Source: Patiria miniata
Lineage: Eukaryota > Echinodermata > Asteroidea > Valvatida > Asterinidae
DNA: 64,000 nucleotides
Assembly: GCF_015706575.1 (NCBI RefSeq)
Contig: NW_024037051.1
Coordinates: forward strand, 14,729,016-14,793,015
Reading direction: 5' to 3'
The notes beneath the pieces were generated by a model that had not been told where the DNA came from, ran no database searches, and was given only the letters and a program-made list of their open reading frames with translations. Below are positions 12,401-27,400 of this stretch, piece by piece. The first letter of the stretch is position 1, and each line of letters begins with the position of its first letter. Position numbers and translations under genes: made by a program.

Positions 12401-15400
12401 ATCGCAGCCTGAAGGTACCTTAACCTGGATGGATCTGGACAAACTCGGTACCATTTTGAAGCGGATGAATGGGCCAACCCGCATGCAAATCGGCAGGTCG
12501 ATAGACCCGAAACTTTTGGAGAAAATCCCAGAAGTAGCAGCGGATGCCCCTTCTTTCGCTTTTGTGCAGTAAGTCCCATAGGGAGGCCTGTCAGCGCCAA
12601 CCCGCCTGGCTCCCATGTATCGCAGCCTGAAGGTACCTTAACCTGGATGGATCTGGACAAACTCGGTACCATTTTGAAGCGGATGAATGGGCCAACCCGC
12701 ATGCAAATCGGCAGGTCGATAGACCCGAAACTTTTGGAGAAAATCCCAGAAGTAGCAGCGGATGCCCCTTCTTTCGCTTTTGTGCAGTAAGTCCCATAGG
12801 GAGGCCTGTCAGCGCCAACCCGCCTGGCTCCCATGTATCGCAGCCTGAAGGTACCTTAACCTGGATGGATCTGGACAAACTCGGTACCATTTTGAAGCGG
12901 ATGAATGGGCCAACCCGCATGCAAATCGGCAGGTCGATAGACCCGAAACTTTTGGAGAAAATCCCAGAAGTAGCAGCGGATGCCCCTTCTTTCGCTTTTG
13001 TGCAGTAAGTCCCATAGGGAGGCCTGTCAGCGCCAACCCGCCTGGCTCCCATGTATCGCAGCCTGAAGGTACCTTAACCTGGATGGATCTGGACAAACTC
13101 GGTACCATTTTGAAGCGGATGAATGGGCCAACCCGCATGCAAATCGGCAGGTCGATAGACCCGAAACTTTTGGAGAAAATCCCAGAAGTAGCAGCGGATG
13201 CCCCTTCTTTCGCTTTTGTGCAGTAAGTCCCATAGGGAGGCCTGTCAGCGCCAACCCGCCTGGCTCCCATGTATCGCAGCCTGAAGGTACCTTAACCTGG
13301 ATGGATCTGGACAAACTCGGTACCATTTTGAAGCGGATGAATGGGCCAACCCGCATGCAAATCGGCAGGTCGATAGACCCGAAACTTTTGGAGAAAATCC
13401 CAGAAGTAGCAGCGGATGCCCCTTCTTTCGCTTTTGTGCAGTAAGTCCCATAGGGAGGCCTGTCAGCGCCAACCCGCCTGGCTCCCATGTATCGCAGCCT
13501 GAAGGTACCTTAACCTGGATGGATCTGGACAAACTCGGTACCATTTTGAAGCGGATGAATGGGCCAACCCGCATGCAAATCGGCAGGTCGATAGACCCGA
13601 AACTTTTGGAGAAAATCCCAGAAGTAGCAGCGGATGCCCCTTCTTTCGCTTTTGTGCAGTAAGTCCCATAGGGAGGCCTGTCAGCGCCAACCCGCCTGGC
13701 TCCCATGTATCGCAGCCTGAAGGTACCTTAACCTGGATGGATCTGGACAAACTCGGTACCATTTTGAAGCGGATGAATGGGCCAACCCGCATGCAAATCG
13801 GCAGGTCGATAGACCCGAAACTTTTGGAGAAAATCCCAGAAGTAGCAGCGGATGCCCCTTCTTTCGCTTTTGTGCAGTAAGTCCCATAGGGAGGCCTGTC
13901 AGCGCCAACCCGCCTGGCTCCCATGTATCGCAGCCTGAAGGTACCTTAACCTGGATGGATCTGGACAAACTCGGTACCATTTTGAAGCGGATGAATGGGC
14001 CAACCCGCATGCAAATCGGCAGGTCGATAGACCCGAAACTTTTGGAGAAAATCCCAGAAGTAGCAGCGGATGCCCCTTCTTTCGCTTTTGTGCAGTAAGT
14101 CCCATAGGGAGGCCTGTCAGCGCCAACCCGCCTGGCTCCCATGTATCGCAGCCTGAAGGTACCTTAACCTGGATGGATCTGGACAAACTCGGTACCATTT
14201 TGAAGCGGATGAATGGGCCAACCCGCATGCAAATCGGCAGGTCGATAGACCCGAAACTTTTGGAGAAAATCCCAGAAGTAGCAGCGGATGCCCCTTCTTT
14301 CGCTTTTGTGCAGTAAGTCCCATAGGGAGGCCTGTCAGCGCCAACCCGCCTGGCTCCCATGTATCGCAGCCTGAAGGTACCTTAACCTGGATGGATCTGG
14401 ACAAACTCGGTACCATTTTGAAGCGGATGAATGGGCCAACCCGCATGCAAATCGGCAGGTCGATAGACCCGAAACTTTTGGAGAAAATCCCAGAAGTAGC
14501 AGCGGATGCCCCTTCTTTCGCTTTTGTGCAGTAAGTCCCATAGGGAGGCCTGTCAGCGCCAACCCGCCTGGCTCCCATGTATCGCAGCCTGAAGGTACCT
14601 TAACCTGGATGGATCTGGACAAACTCGGTACCATTTTGAAGCGGATGAATGGGCCAACCCGCATGCAAATCGGCAGGTCGATAGACCCGAAACTTTTGGA
14701 GAAAATCCCAGAAGTAGCAGCGGATGCCCCTTCTTTCGCTTTTGTGCAGTAAGTCCCATAGGGAGGCCTGTCAGCGCCAACCCGCCTGGCTCCCATGTAT
14801 CGCAGCCTGAAGGTACCTTAACCTGGATGGATCTGGACAAACTCGGTACCATTTTGAAGCGGATGAATGGGCCAACCCGCATGCAAATCGGCAGGTCGAT
14901 AGACCCGAAACTTTTGGAGAAAATCCCAGAAGTAGCAGCGGATGCCCCTTCTTTCGCTTTTGTGCAGTAAGTCCCATAGGGAGGCCTGTCAGCGCCAACC
15001 CGCCTGGCTCCCATGTATCGCAGCCTGAAGGTACCTTAACCTGGATGGATCTGGACAAACTCGGTACCATTTTGAAGCGGATGAATGGGCCAACCCGCAT
15101 GCAAATCGGCAGGTCGATAGACCCGAAACTTTTGGAGAAAATCCCAGAAGTAGCAGCGGATGCCCCTTCTTTCGCTTTTGTGCAGTAAGTCCCATAGGGA
15201 GGCCTGTCAGCGCCAACCCGCCTGGCTCCCATGTATCGCAGCCTGAAGGTACCTTAACCTGGATGGATCTGGACAAACTCGGTACCATTTTGAAGCGGAT
15301 GAATGGGCCAACCCGCATGCAAATCGGCAGGTCGATAGACCCGAAACTTTTGGAGAAAATCCCAGAAGTAGCAGCGGATGCCCCTTCTTTCGCTTTTGTG

Positions 15401-18400
15401 CAGTAAGTCCCATAGGGAGGCCTGTCAGCGCCAACCCGCCTGGCTCCCATGTATCGCAGCCTGAAGGTACCTTAACCTGGATGGATCTGGACAAACTCGG
15501 TACCATTTTGAAGCGGATGAATGGGCCAACCCGCATGCAAATCGGCAGGTCGATAGACCCGAAACTTTTGGAGAAAATCCCAGAAGTAGCAGCGGATGCC
15601 CCTTCTTTCGCTTTTGTGCAGTAAGTCCCATAGGGAGGCCTGTCAGCGCCAACCCGCCTGGCTCCCATGTATCGCAGCCTGAAGGTACCTTAACCTGGAT
15701 GGATCTGGACAAACTCGGTACCATTTTGAAGCGGATGAATGGGCCAACCCGCATGCAAATCGGCAGGTCGATAGACCCGAAACTTTTGGAGAAAATCCCA
15801 GAAGTAGCAGCGGATGCCCCTTCTTTCGCTTTTGTGCAGTAAGTCCCATAGGGAGGCCTGTCAGCGCCAACCCGCCTGGCTCCCATGTATCGCAGCCTGA
15901 AGGTACCTTAACCTGGATGGATCTGGACAAACTCGGTACCATTTTGAAGCGGATGAATGGGCCAACCCGCATGCAAATCGGCAGGTCGATAGACCCGAAA
16001 CTTTTGGAGAAAATCCCAGAAGTAGCAGCGGATGCCCCTTCTTTCGCTTTTGTGCAGTAAGTCCCATAGGGAGGCCTGTCAGCGCCAACCCGCCTGGCTC
16101 CCATGTATCGCAGCCTGAAGGTACCTTAACCTGGATGGATCTGGACAAACTCGGTACCATTTTGAAGCGGATGAATGGGCCAACCCGCATGCAAATCGGC
16201 AGGTCGATAGACCCGAAACTTTTGGAGAAAATCCCAGAAGTAGCAGCGGATGCCCCTTCTTTCGCTTTTGTGCAGTAAGTCCCATAGGGAGGCCTGTCAG
16301 CGCCAACCCGCCTGGCTCCCATGTATCGCAGCCTGAAGGTACCTTAACCTGGATGGATCTGGACAAACTCGGTACCATTTTGAAGCGGATGAATGGGCCA
16401 ACCCGCATGCAAATCGGCAGGTCGATAGACCCGAAACTTTTGGAGAAAATCCCAGAAGTAGCAGCGGATGCCCCTTCTTTCGCTTTTGTGCAGTAAGTCC
16501 CATAGGGAGGCCTGTCAGCGCCAACCCGCCTGGCTCCCATGTATCGCAGCCTGAAGGTACCTTAACCTGGATGGATCTGGACAAACTCGGTACCATTTTG
16601 AAGCGGATGAATGGGCCAACCCGCATGCAAATCGGCAGGTCGATAGACCCGAAACTTTTGGAGAAAATCCCAGAAGTAGCAGCGGATGCCCCTTCTTTCG
16701 CTTTTGTGCAGTAAGTCCCATAGGGAGGCCTGTCAGCGCCAACCCGCCTGGCTCCCATGTATCGCAGCCTGAAGGTACCTTAACCTGGATGGATCTGGAC
16801 AAACTCGGTACCATTTTGAAGCGGATGAATGGGCCAACCCGCATGCAAATCGGCAGGTCGATAGACCCGAAACTTTTGGAGAAAATCCCAGAAGTAGCAG
16901 CGGATGCCCCTTCTTTCGCTTTTGTGCAGTAAGTCCCATAGGGAGGCCTGTCAGCGCCAACCCGCCTGGCTCCCATGTATCGCAGCCTGAAGGTACCTTA
17001 ACCTGGATGGATCTGGACAAACTCGGTACCATTTTGAAGCGGATGAATGGGCCAACCCGCATGCAAATCGGCAGGTCGATAGACCCGAAACTTTTGGAGA
17101 AAATCCCAGAAGTAGCAGCGGATGCCCCTTCTTTCGCTTTTGTGCAGTAAGTCCCATAGGGAGGCCTGTCAGCGCCAACCCGCCTGGCTCCCATGTATCG
17201 CAGCCTGAAGGTACCTTAACCTGGATGGATCTGGACAAACTCGGTACCATTTTGAAGCGGATGAATGGGCCAACCCGCATGCAAATCGGCAGGTCGATAG
17301 ACCCGAAACTTTTGGAGAAAATCCCAGAAGTAGCAGCGGATGCCCCTTCTTTCGCTTTTGTGCAGTAAGTCCCATAGGGAGGCCTGTCAGCGCCAACCCG
17401 CCTGGCTCCCATGTATCGCAGCCTGAAGGTACCTTAACCTGGATGGATCTGGACAAACTCGGTACCATTTTGAAGCGGATGAATGGGCCAACCCGCATGC
17501 AAATCGGCAGGTCGATAGACCCGAAACTTTTGGAGAAAATCCCAGAAGTAGCAGCGGATGCCCCTTCTTTCGCTTTTGTGCAGTAAGTCCCATAGGGAGG
17601 CCTGTCAGCGCCAACCCGCCTGGCTCCCATGTATCGCAGCCTGAAGGTACCTTAACCTGGATGGATCTGGACAAACTCGGTACCATTTTGAAGCGGATGA
17701 ATGGGCCAACCCGCATGCAAATCGGCAGGTCGATAGACCCGAAACTTTTGGAGAAAATCCCAGAAGTAGCAGCGGATGCCCCTTCTTTCGCTTTTGTGCA
17801 GTAAGTCCCATAGGGAGGCCTGTCAGCGCCAACCCGCCTGGCTCCCATGTATCGCAGCCTGAAGGTACCTTAACCTGGATGGATCTGGACAAACTCGGTA
17901 CCATTTTGAAGCGGATGAATGGGCCAACCCGCATGCAAATCGGCAGGTCGATAGACCCGAAACTTTTGGAGAAAATCCCAGAAGTAGCAGCGGATGCCCC
18001 TTCTTTCGCTTTTGTGCAGTAAGTCCCATAGGGAGGCCTGTCAGCGCCAACCCGCCTGGCTCCCATGTATCGCAGCCTGAAGGTACCTTAACCTGGATGG
18101 ATCTGGACAAACTCGGTACCATTTTGAAGCGGATGAATGGGCCAACCCGCATGCAAATCGGCAGGTCGATAGACCCGAAACTTTTGGAGAAAATCCCAGA
18201 AGTAGCAGCGGATGCCCCTTCTTTCGCTTTTGTGCAGTAAGTCCCATAGGGAGGCCTGTCAGCGCCAACCCGCCTGGCTCCCATGTATCGCAGCCTGAAG
18301 GTACCTTAACCTGGATGGATCTGGACAAACTCGGTACCATTTTGAAGCGGATGAATGGGCCAACCCGCATGCAAATCGGCAGGTCGATAGACCCGAAACT

Positions 18401-21400
18401 TTTGGAGAAAATCCCAGAAGTAGCAGCGGATGCCCCTTCTTTCGCTTTTGTGCAGTAAGTCCCATAGGGAGGCCTGTCAGCGCCAACCCGCCTGGCTCCC
18501 ATGTATCGCAGCCTGAAGGTACCTTAACCTGGATGGATCTGGACAAACTCGGTACCATTTTGAAGCGGATGAATGGGCCAACCCGCATGCAAATCGGCAG
18601 GTCGATAGACCCGAAACTTTTGGAGAAAATCCCAGAAGTAGCAGCGGATGCCCCTTCTTTCGCTTTTGTGCAGTAAGTCCCATAGGGAGGCCTGTCAGCG
18701 CCAACCCGCCTGGCTCCCATGTATCGCAGCCTGAAGGTACCTTAACCTGGATGGATCTGGACAAACTCGGTACCATTTTGAAGCGGATGAATGGGCCAAC
18801 CCGCATGCAAATCGGCAGGTCGATAGACCCGAAACTTTTGGAGAAAATCCCAGAAGTAGCAGCGGATGCCCCTTCTTTCGCTTTTGTGCAGTAAGTCCCA
18901 TAGGGAGGCCTGTCAGCGCCAACCCGCCTGGCTCCCATGTATCGCAGCCTGAAGGTACCTTAACCTGGATGGATCTGGACAAACTCGGTACCATTTTGAA
19001 GCGGATGAATGGGCCAACCCGCATGCAAATCGGCAGGTCGATAGACCCGAAACTTTTGGAGAAAATCCCAGAAGTAGCAGCGGATGCCCCTTCTTTCGCT
19101 TTTGTGCAGTAAGTCCCATAGGGAGGCCTGTCAGCGCCAACCCGCCTGGCTCCCATGTATCGCAGCCTGAAGGTACCTTAACCTGGATGGATCTGGACAA
19201 ACTCGGTACCATTTTGAAGCGGATGAATGGGCCAACCCGCATGCAAATCGGCAGGTCGATAGACCCGAAACTTTTGGAGAAAATCCCAGAAGTAGCAGCG
19301 GATGCCCCTTCTTTCGCTTTTGTGCAGTAAGTCCCATAGGGAGGCCTGTCAGCGCCAACCCGCCTGGCTCCCATGTATCGCAGCCTGAAGGTACCTTAAC
19401 CTGGATGGATCTGGACAAACTCGGTACCATTTTGAAGCGGATGAATGGGCCAACCCGCATGCAAATCGGCAGGTCGATAGACCCGAAACTTTTGGAGAAA
19501 ATCCCAGAAGTAGCAGCGGATGCCCCTTCTTTCGCTTTTGTGCAGTAAGTCCCATAGGGAGGCCTGTCAGCGCCAACCCGCCTGGCTCCCATGTATCGCA
19601 GCCTGAAGGTACCTTAACCTGGATGGATCTGGACAAACTCGGTACCATTTTGAAGCGGATGAATGGGCCAACCCGCATGCAAATCGGCAGGTCGATAGAC
19701 CCGAAACTTTTGGAGAAAATCCCAGAAGTAGCAGCGGATGCCCCTTCTTTCGCTTTTGTGCAGTAAGTCCCATAGGGAGGCCTGTCAGCGCCAACCCGCC
19801 TGGCTCCCATGTATCGCAGCCTGAAGGTACCTTAACCTGGATGGATCTGGACAAACTCGGTACCATTTTGAAGCGGATGAATGGGCCAACCCGCATGCAA
19901 ATCGGCAGGTCGATAGACCCGAAACTTTTGGAGAAAATCCCAGAAGTAGCAGCGGATGCCCCTTCTTTCGCTTTTGTGCAGTAAGTCCCATAGGGAGGCC
20001 TGTCAGCGCCAACCCGCCTGGCTCCCATGTATCGCAGCCTGAAGGTACCTTAACCTGGATGGATCTGGACAAACTCGGTACCATTTTGAAGCGGATGAAT
20101 GGGCCAACCCGCATGCAAATCGGCAGGTCGATAGACCCGAAACTTTTGGAGAAAATCCCAGAAGTAGCAGCGGATGCCCCTTCTTTCGCTTTTGTGCAGT
20201 AAGTCCCATAGGGAGGCCTGTCAGCGCCAACCCGCCTGGCTCCCATGTATCGCAGCCTGAAGGTACCTTAACCTGGATGGATCTGGACAAACTCGGTACC
20301 ATTTTGAAGCGGATGAATGGGCCAACCCGCATGCAAATCGGCAGGTCGATAGACCCGAAACTTTTGGAGAAAATCCCAGAAGTAGCAGCGGATGCCCCTT
20401 CTTTCGCTTTTGTGCAGTAAGTCCCATAGGGAGGCCTGTCAGCGCCAACCCGCCTGGCTCCCATGTATCGCAGCCTGAAGGTACCTTAACCTGGATGGAT
20501 CTGGACAAACTCGGTACCATTTTGAAGCGGATGAATGGGCCAACCCGCATGCAAATCGGCAGGTCGATAGACCCGAAACTTTTGGAGAAAATCCCAGAAG
20601 TAGCAGCGGATGCCCCTTCTTTCGCTTTTGTGCAGTAAGTCCCATAGGGAGGCCTGTCAGCGCCAACCCGCCTGGCTCCCATGTATCGCAGCCTGAAGGT
20701 ACCTTAACCTGGATGGATCTGGACAAACTCGGTACCATTTTGAAGCGGATGAATGGGCCAACCCGCATGCAAATCGGCAGGTCGATAGACCCGAAACTTT
20801 TGGAGAAAATCCCAGAAGTAGCAGCGGATGCCCCTTCTTTCGCTTTTGTGCAGTAAGTCCCATAGGGAGGCCTGTCAGCGCCAACCCGCCTGGCTCCCAT
20901 GTATCGCAGCCTGAAGGTACCTTAACCTGGATGGATCTGGACAAACTCGGTACCATTTTGAAGCGGATGAATGGGCCAACCCGCATGCAAATCGGCAGGT
21001 CGATAGACCCGAAACTTTTGGAGAAAATCCCAGAAGTAGCAGCGGATGCCCCTTCTTTCGCTTTTGTGCAGTAAGTCCCATAGGGAGGCCTGTCAGCGCC
21101 AACCCGCCTGGCTCCCATGTATCGCAGCCTGAAGGTACCTTAACCTGGATGGATCTGGACAAACTCGGTACCATTTTGAAGCGGATGAATGGGCCAACCC
21201 GCATGCAAATCGGCAGGTCGATAGACCCGAAACTTTTGGAGAAAATCCCAGAAGTAGCAGCGGATGCCCCTTCTTTCGCTTTTGTGCAGTAAGTCCCATA
21301 GGGAGGCCTGTCAGCGCCAACCCGCCTGGCTCCCATGTATCGCAGCCTGAAGGTACCTTAACCTGGATGGATCTGGACAAACTCGGTACCATTTTGAAGC

Positions 21401-24400
21401 GGATGAATGGGCCAACCCGCATGCAAATCGGCAGGTCGATAGACCCGAAACTTTTGGAGAAAATCCCAGAAGTAGCAGCGGATGCCCCTTCTTTCGCTTT
21501 TGTGCAGTAAGTCCCATAGGGAGGCCTGTCAGCGCCAACCCGCCTGGCTCCCATGTATCGCAGCCTGAAGGTACCTTAACCTGGATGGATCTGGACAAAC
21601 TCGGTACCATTTTGAAGCGGATGAATGGGCCAACCCGCATGCAAATCGGCAGGTCGATAGACCCGAAACTTTTGGAGAAAATCCCAGAAGTAGCAGCGGA
21701 TGCCCCTTCTTTCGCTTTTGTGCAGTAAGTCCCATAGGGAGGCCTGTCAGCGCCAACCCGCCTGGCTCCCATGTATCGCAGCCTGAAGGTACCTTAACCT
21801 GGATGGATCTGGACAAACTCGGTACCATTTTGAAGCGGATGAATGGGCCAACCCGCATGCAAATCGGCAGGTCGATAGACCCGAAACTTTTGGAGAAAAT
21901 CCCAGAAGTAGCAGCGGATGCCCCTTCTTTCGCTTTTGTGCAGTAAGTCCCATAGGGAGGCCTGTCAGCGCCAACCCGCCTGGCTCCCATGTATCGCAGC
22001 CTGAAGGTACCTTAACCTGGATGGATCTGGACAAACTCGGTACCATTTTGAAGCGGATGAATGGGCCAACCCGCATGCAAATCGGCAGGTCGATAGACCC
22101 GAAACTTTTGGAGAAAATCCCAGAAGTAGCAGCGGATGCCCCTTCTTTCGCTTTTGTGCAGTAAGTCCCATAGGGAGGCCTGTCAGCGCCAACCCGCCTG
22201 GCTCCCATGTATCGCAGCCTGAAGGTACCTTAACCTGGATGGATCTGGACAAACTCGGTACCATTTTGAAGCGGATGAATGGGCCAACCCGCATGCAAAT
22301 CGGCAGGTCGATAGACCCGAAACTTTTGGAGAAAATCCCAGAAGTAGCAGCGGATGCCCCTTCTTTCGCTTTTGTGCAGTAAGTCCCATAGGGAGGCCTG
22401 TCAGCGCCAACCCGCCTGGCTCCCATGTATCGCAGCCTGAAGGTACCTTAACCTGGATGGATCTGGACAAACTCGGTACCATTTTGAAGCGGATGAATGG
22501 GCCAACCCGCATGCAAATCGGCAGGTCGATAGACCCGAAACTTTTGGAGAAAATCCCAGAAGTAGCAGCGGATGCCCCTTCTTTCGCTTTTGTGCAGTAA
22601 GTCCCATAGGGAGGCCTGTCAGCGCCAACCCGCCTGGCTCCCATGTATCGCAGCCTGAAGGTACCTTAACCTGGATGGATCTGGACAAACTCGGTACCAT
22701 TTTGAAGCGGATGAATGGGCCAACCCGCATGCAAATCGGCAGGTCGATAGACCCGAAACTTTTGGAGAAAATCCCAGAAGTAGCAGCGGATGCCCCTTCT
22801 TTCGCTTTTGTGCAGTAAGTCCCATAGGGAGGCCTGTCAGCGCCAACCCGCCTGGCTCCCATGTATCGCAGCCTGAAGGTACCTTAACCTGGATGGATCT
22901 GGACAAACTCGGTACCATTTTGAAGCGGATGAATGGGCCAACCCGCATGCAAATCGGCAGGTCGATAGACCCGAAACTTTTGGAGAAAATCCCAGAAGTA
23001 GCAGCGGATGCCCCTTCTTTCGCTTTTGTGCAGTAAGTCCCATAGGGAGGCCTGTCAGCGCCAACCCGCCTGGCTCCCATGTATCGCAGCCTGAAGGTAC
23101 CTTAACCTGGATGGATCTGGACAAACTCGGTACCATTTTGAAGCGGATGAATGGGCCAACCCGCATGCAAATCGGCAGGTCGATAGACCCGAAACTTTTG
23201 GAGAAAATCCCAGAAGTAGCAGCGGATGCCCCTTCTTTCGCTTTTGTGCAGTAAGTCCCATAGGGAGGCCTGTCAGCGCCAACCCGCCTGGCTCCCATGT
23301 ATCGCAGCCTGAAGGTACCTTAACCTGGATGGATCTGGACAAACTCGGTACCATTTTGAAGCGGATGAATGGGCCAACCCGCATGCAAATCGGCAGGTCG
23401 ATAGACCCGAAACTTTTGGAGAAAATCCCAGAAGTAGCAGCGGATGCCCCTTCTTTCGCTTTTGTGCAGTAAGTCCCATAGGGAGGCCTGTCAGCGCCAA
23501 CCCGCCTGGCTCCCATGTATCGCAGCCTGAAGGTACCTTAACCTGGATGGATCTGGACAAACTCGGTACCATTTTGAAGCGGATGAATGGGCCAACCCGC
23601 ATGCAAATCGGCAGGTCGATAGACCCGAAACTTTTGGAGAAAATCCCAGAAGTAGCAGCGGATGCCCCTTCTTTCGCTTTTGTGCAGTAAGTCCCATAGG
23701 GAGGCCTGTCAGCGCCAACCCGCCTGGCTCCCATGTATCGCAGCCTGAAGGTACCTTAACCTGGATGGATCTGGACAAACTCGGTACCATTTTGAAGCGG
23801 ATGAATGGGCCAACCCGCATGCAAATCGGCAGGTCGATAGACCCGAAACTTTTGGAGAAAATCCCAGAAGTAGCAGCGGATGCCCCTTCTTTCGCTTTTG
23901 TGCAGTAAGTCCCATAGGGAGGCCTGTCAGCGCCAACCCGCCTGGCTCCCATGTATCGCAGCCTGAAGGTACCTTAACCTGGATGGATCTGGACAAACTC
24001 GGTACCATTTTGAAGCGGATGAATGGGCCAACCCGCATGCAAATCGGCAGGTCGATAGACCCGAAACTTTTGGAGAAAATCCCAGAAGTAGCAGCGGATG
24101 CCCCTTCTTTCGCTTTTGTGCAGTAAGTCCCATAGGGAGGCCTGTCAGCGCCAACCCGCCTGGCTCCCATGTATCGCAGCCTGAAGGTACCTTAACCTGG
24201 ATGGATCTGGACAAACTCGGTACCATTTTGAAGCGGATGAATGGGCCAACCCGCATGCAAATCGGCAGGTCGATAGACCCGAAACTTTTGGAGAAAATCC
24301 CAGAAGTAGCAGCGGATGCCCCTTCTTTCGCTTTTGTGCAGTAAGTCCCATAGGGAGGCCTGTCAGCGCCAACCCGCCTGGCTCCCATGTATCGCAGCCT

Positions 24401-27400
24401 GAAGGTACCTTAACCTGGATGGATCTGGACAAACTCGGTACCATTTTGAAGCGGATGAATGGGCCAACCCGCATGCAAATCGGCAGGTCGATAGACCCGA
24501 AACTTTTGGAGAAAATCCCAGAAGTAGCAGCGGATGCCCCTTCTTTCGCTTTTGTGCAGTAAGTCCCATAGGGAGGCCTGTCAGCGCCAACCCGCCTGGC
24601 TCCCATGTATCGCAGCCTGAAGGTACCTTAACCTGGATGGATCTGGACAAACTCGGTACCATTTTGAAGCGGATGAATGGGCCAACCCGCATGCAAATCG
24701 GCAGGTCGATAGACCCGAAACTTTTGGAGAAAATCCCAGAAGTAGCAGCGGATGCCCCTTCTTTCGCTTTTGTGCAGTAAGTCCCATAGGGAGGCCTGTC
24801 AGCGCCAACCCGCCTGGCTCCCATGTATCGCAGCCTGAAGGTACCTTAACCTGGATGGATCTGGACAAACTCGGTACCATTTTGAAGCGGATGAATGGGC
24901 CAACCCGCATGCAAATCGGCAGGTCGATAGACCCGAAACTTTTGGAGAAAATCCCAGAAGTAGCAGCGGATGCCCCTTCTTTCGCTTTTGTGCAGTAAGT
25001 CCCATAGGGAGGCCTGTCAGCGCCAACCCGCCTGGCTCCCATGTATCGCAGCCTGAAGGTACCTTAACCTGGATGGATCTGGACAAACTCGGTACCATTT
25101 TGAAGCGGATGAATGGGCCAACCCGCATGCAAATCGGCAGGTCGATAGACCCGAAACTTTTGGAGAAAATCCCAGAAGTAGCAGCGGATGCCCCTTCTTT
25201 CGCTTTTGTGCAGTAAGTCCCATAGGGAGGCCTGTCAGCGCCAACCCGCCTGGCTCCCATGTATCGCAGCCTGAAGGTACCTTAACCTGGATGGATCTGG
25301 ACAAACTCGGTACCATTTTGAAGCGGATGAATGGGCCAACCCGCATGCAAATCGGCAGGTCGATAGACCCGAAACTTTTGGAGAAAATCCCAGAAGTAGC
25401 AGCGGATGCCCCTTCTTTCGCTTTTGTGCAGTAAGTCCCATAGGGAGGCCTGTCAGCGCCAACCCGCCTGGCTCCCATGTATCGCAGCCTGAAGGTACCT
25501 TAACCTGGATGGATCTGGACAAACTCGGTACCATTTTGAAGCGGATGAATGGGCCAACCCGCATGCAAATCGGCAGGTCGATAGACCCGAAACTTTTGGA
25601 GAAAATCCCAGAAGTAGCAGCGGATGCCCCTTCTTTCGCTTTTGTGCAGTAAGTCCCATAGGGAGGCCTGTCAGCGCCAACCCGCCTGGCTCCCATGTAT
25701 CGCAGCCTGAAGGTACCTTAACCTGGATGGATCTGGACAAACTCGGTACCATTTTGAAGCGGATGAATGGGCCAACCCGCATGCAAATCGGCAGGTCGAT
25801 AGACCCGAAACTTTTGGAGAAAATCCCAGAAGTAGCAGCGGATGCCCCTTCTTTCGCTTTTGTGCAGTAAGTCCCATAGGGAGGCCTGTCAGCGCCAACC
25901 CGCCTGGCTCCCATGTATCGCAGCCTGAAGGTACCTTAACCTGGATGGATCTGGACAAACTCGGTACCATTTTGAAGCGGATGAATGGGCCAACCCGCAT
26001 GCAAATCGGCAGGTCGATAGACCCGAAACTTTTGGAGAAAATCCCAGAAGTAGCAGCGGATGCCCCTTCTTTCGCTTTTGTGCAGTAAGTCCCATAGGGA
26101 GGCCTGTCAGCGCCAACCCGCCTGGCTCCCATGTATCGCAGCCTGAAGGTACCTTAACCTGGATGGATCTGGACAAACTCGGTACCATTTTGAAGCGGAT
26201 GAATGGGCCAACCCGCATGCAAATCGGCAGGTCGATAGACCCGAAACTTTTGGAGAAAATCCCAGAAGTAGCAGCGGATGCCCCTTCTTTCGCTTTTGTG
26301 CAGTAAGTCCCATAGGGAGGCCTGTCAGCGCCAACCCGCCTGGCTCCCATGTATCGCAGCCTGAAGGTACCTTAACCTGGATGGATCTGGACAAACTCGG
26401 TACCATTTTGAAGCGGATGAATGGGCCAACCCGCATGCAAATCGGCAGGTCGATAGACCCGAAACTTTTGGAGAAAATCCCAGAAGTAGCAGCGGATGCC
26501 CCTTCTTTCGCTTTTGTGCAGTAAGTCCCATAGGGAGGCCTGTCAGCGCCAACCCGCCTGGCTCCCATGTATCGCAGCCTGAAGGTACCTTAACCTGGAT
26601 GGATCTGGACAAACTCGGTACCATTTTGAAGCGGATGAATGGGCCAACCCGCATGCAAATCGGCAGGTCGATAGACCCGAAACTTTTGGAGAAAATCCCA
26701 GAAGTAGCAGCGGATGCCCCTTCTTTCGCTTTTGTGCAGTAAGTCCCATAGGGAGGCCTGTCAGCGCCAACCCGCCTGGCTCCCATGTATCGCAGCCTGA
26801 AGGTACCTTAACCTGGATGGATCTGGACAAACTCGGTACCATTTTGAAGCGGATGAATGGGCCAACCCGCATGCAAATCGGCAGGTCGATAGACCCGAAA
26901 CTTTTGGAGAAAATCCCAGAAGTAGCAGCGGATGCCCCTTCTTTCGCTTTTGTGCAGTAAGTCCCATAGGGAGGCCTGTCAGCGCCAACCCGCCTGGCTC
27001 CCATGTATCGCAGCCTGAAGGTACCTTAACCTGGATGGATCTGGACAAACTCGGTACCATTTTGAAGCGGATGAATGGGCCAACCCGCATGCAAATCGGC
27101 AGGTCGATAGACCCGAAACTTTTGGAGAAAATCCCAGAAGTAGCAGCGGATGCCCCTTCTTTCGCTTTTGTGCAGTAAGTCCCATAGGGAGGCCTGTCAG
27201 CGCCAACCCGCCTGGCTCCCATGTATCGCAGCCTGAAGGTACCTTAACCTGGATGGATCTGGACAAACTCGGTACCATTTTGAAGCGGATGAATGGGCCA
27301 ACCCGCATGCAAATCGGCAGGTCGATAGACCCGAAACTTTTGGAGAAAATCCCAGAAGTAGCAGCGGATGCCCCTTCTTTCGCTTTTGTGCAGTAAGTCC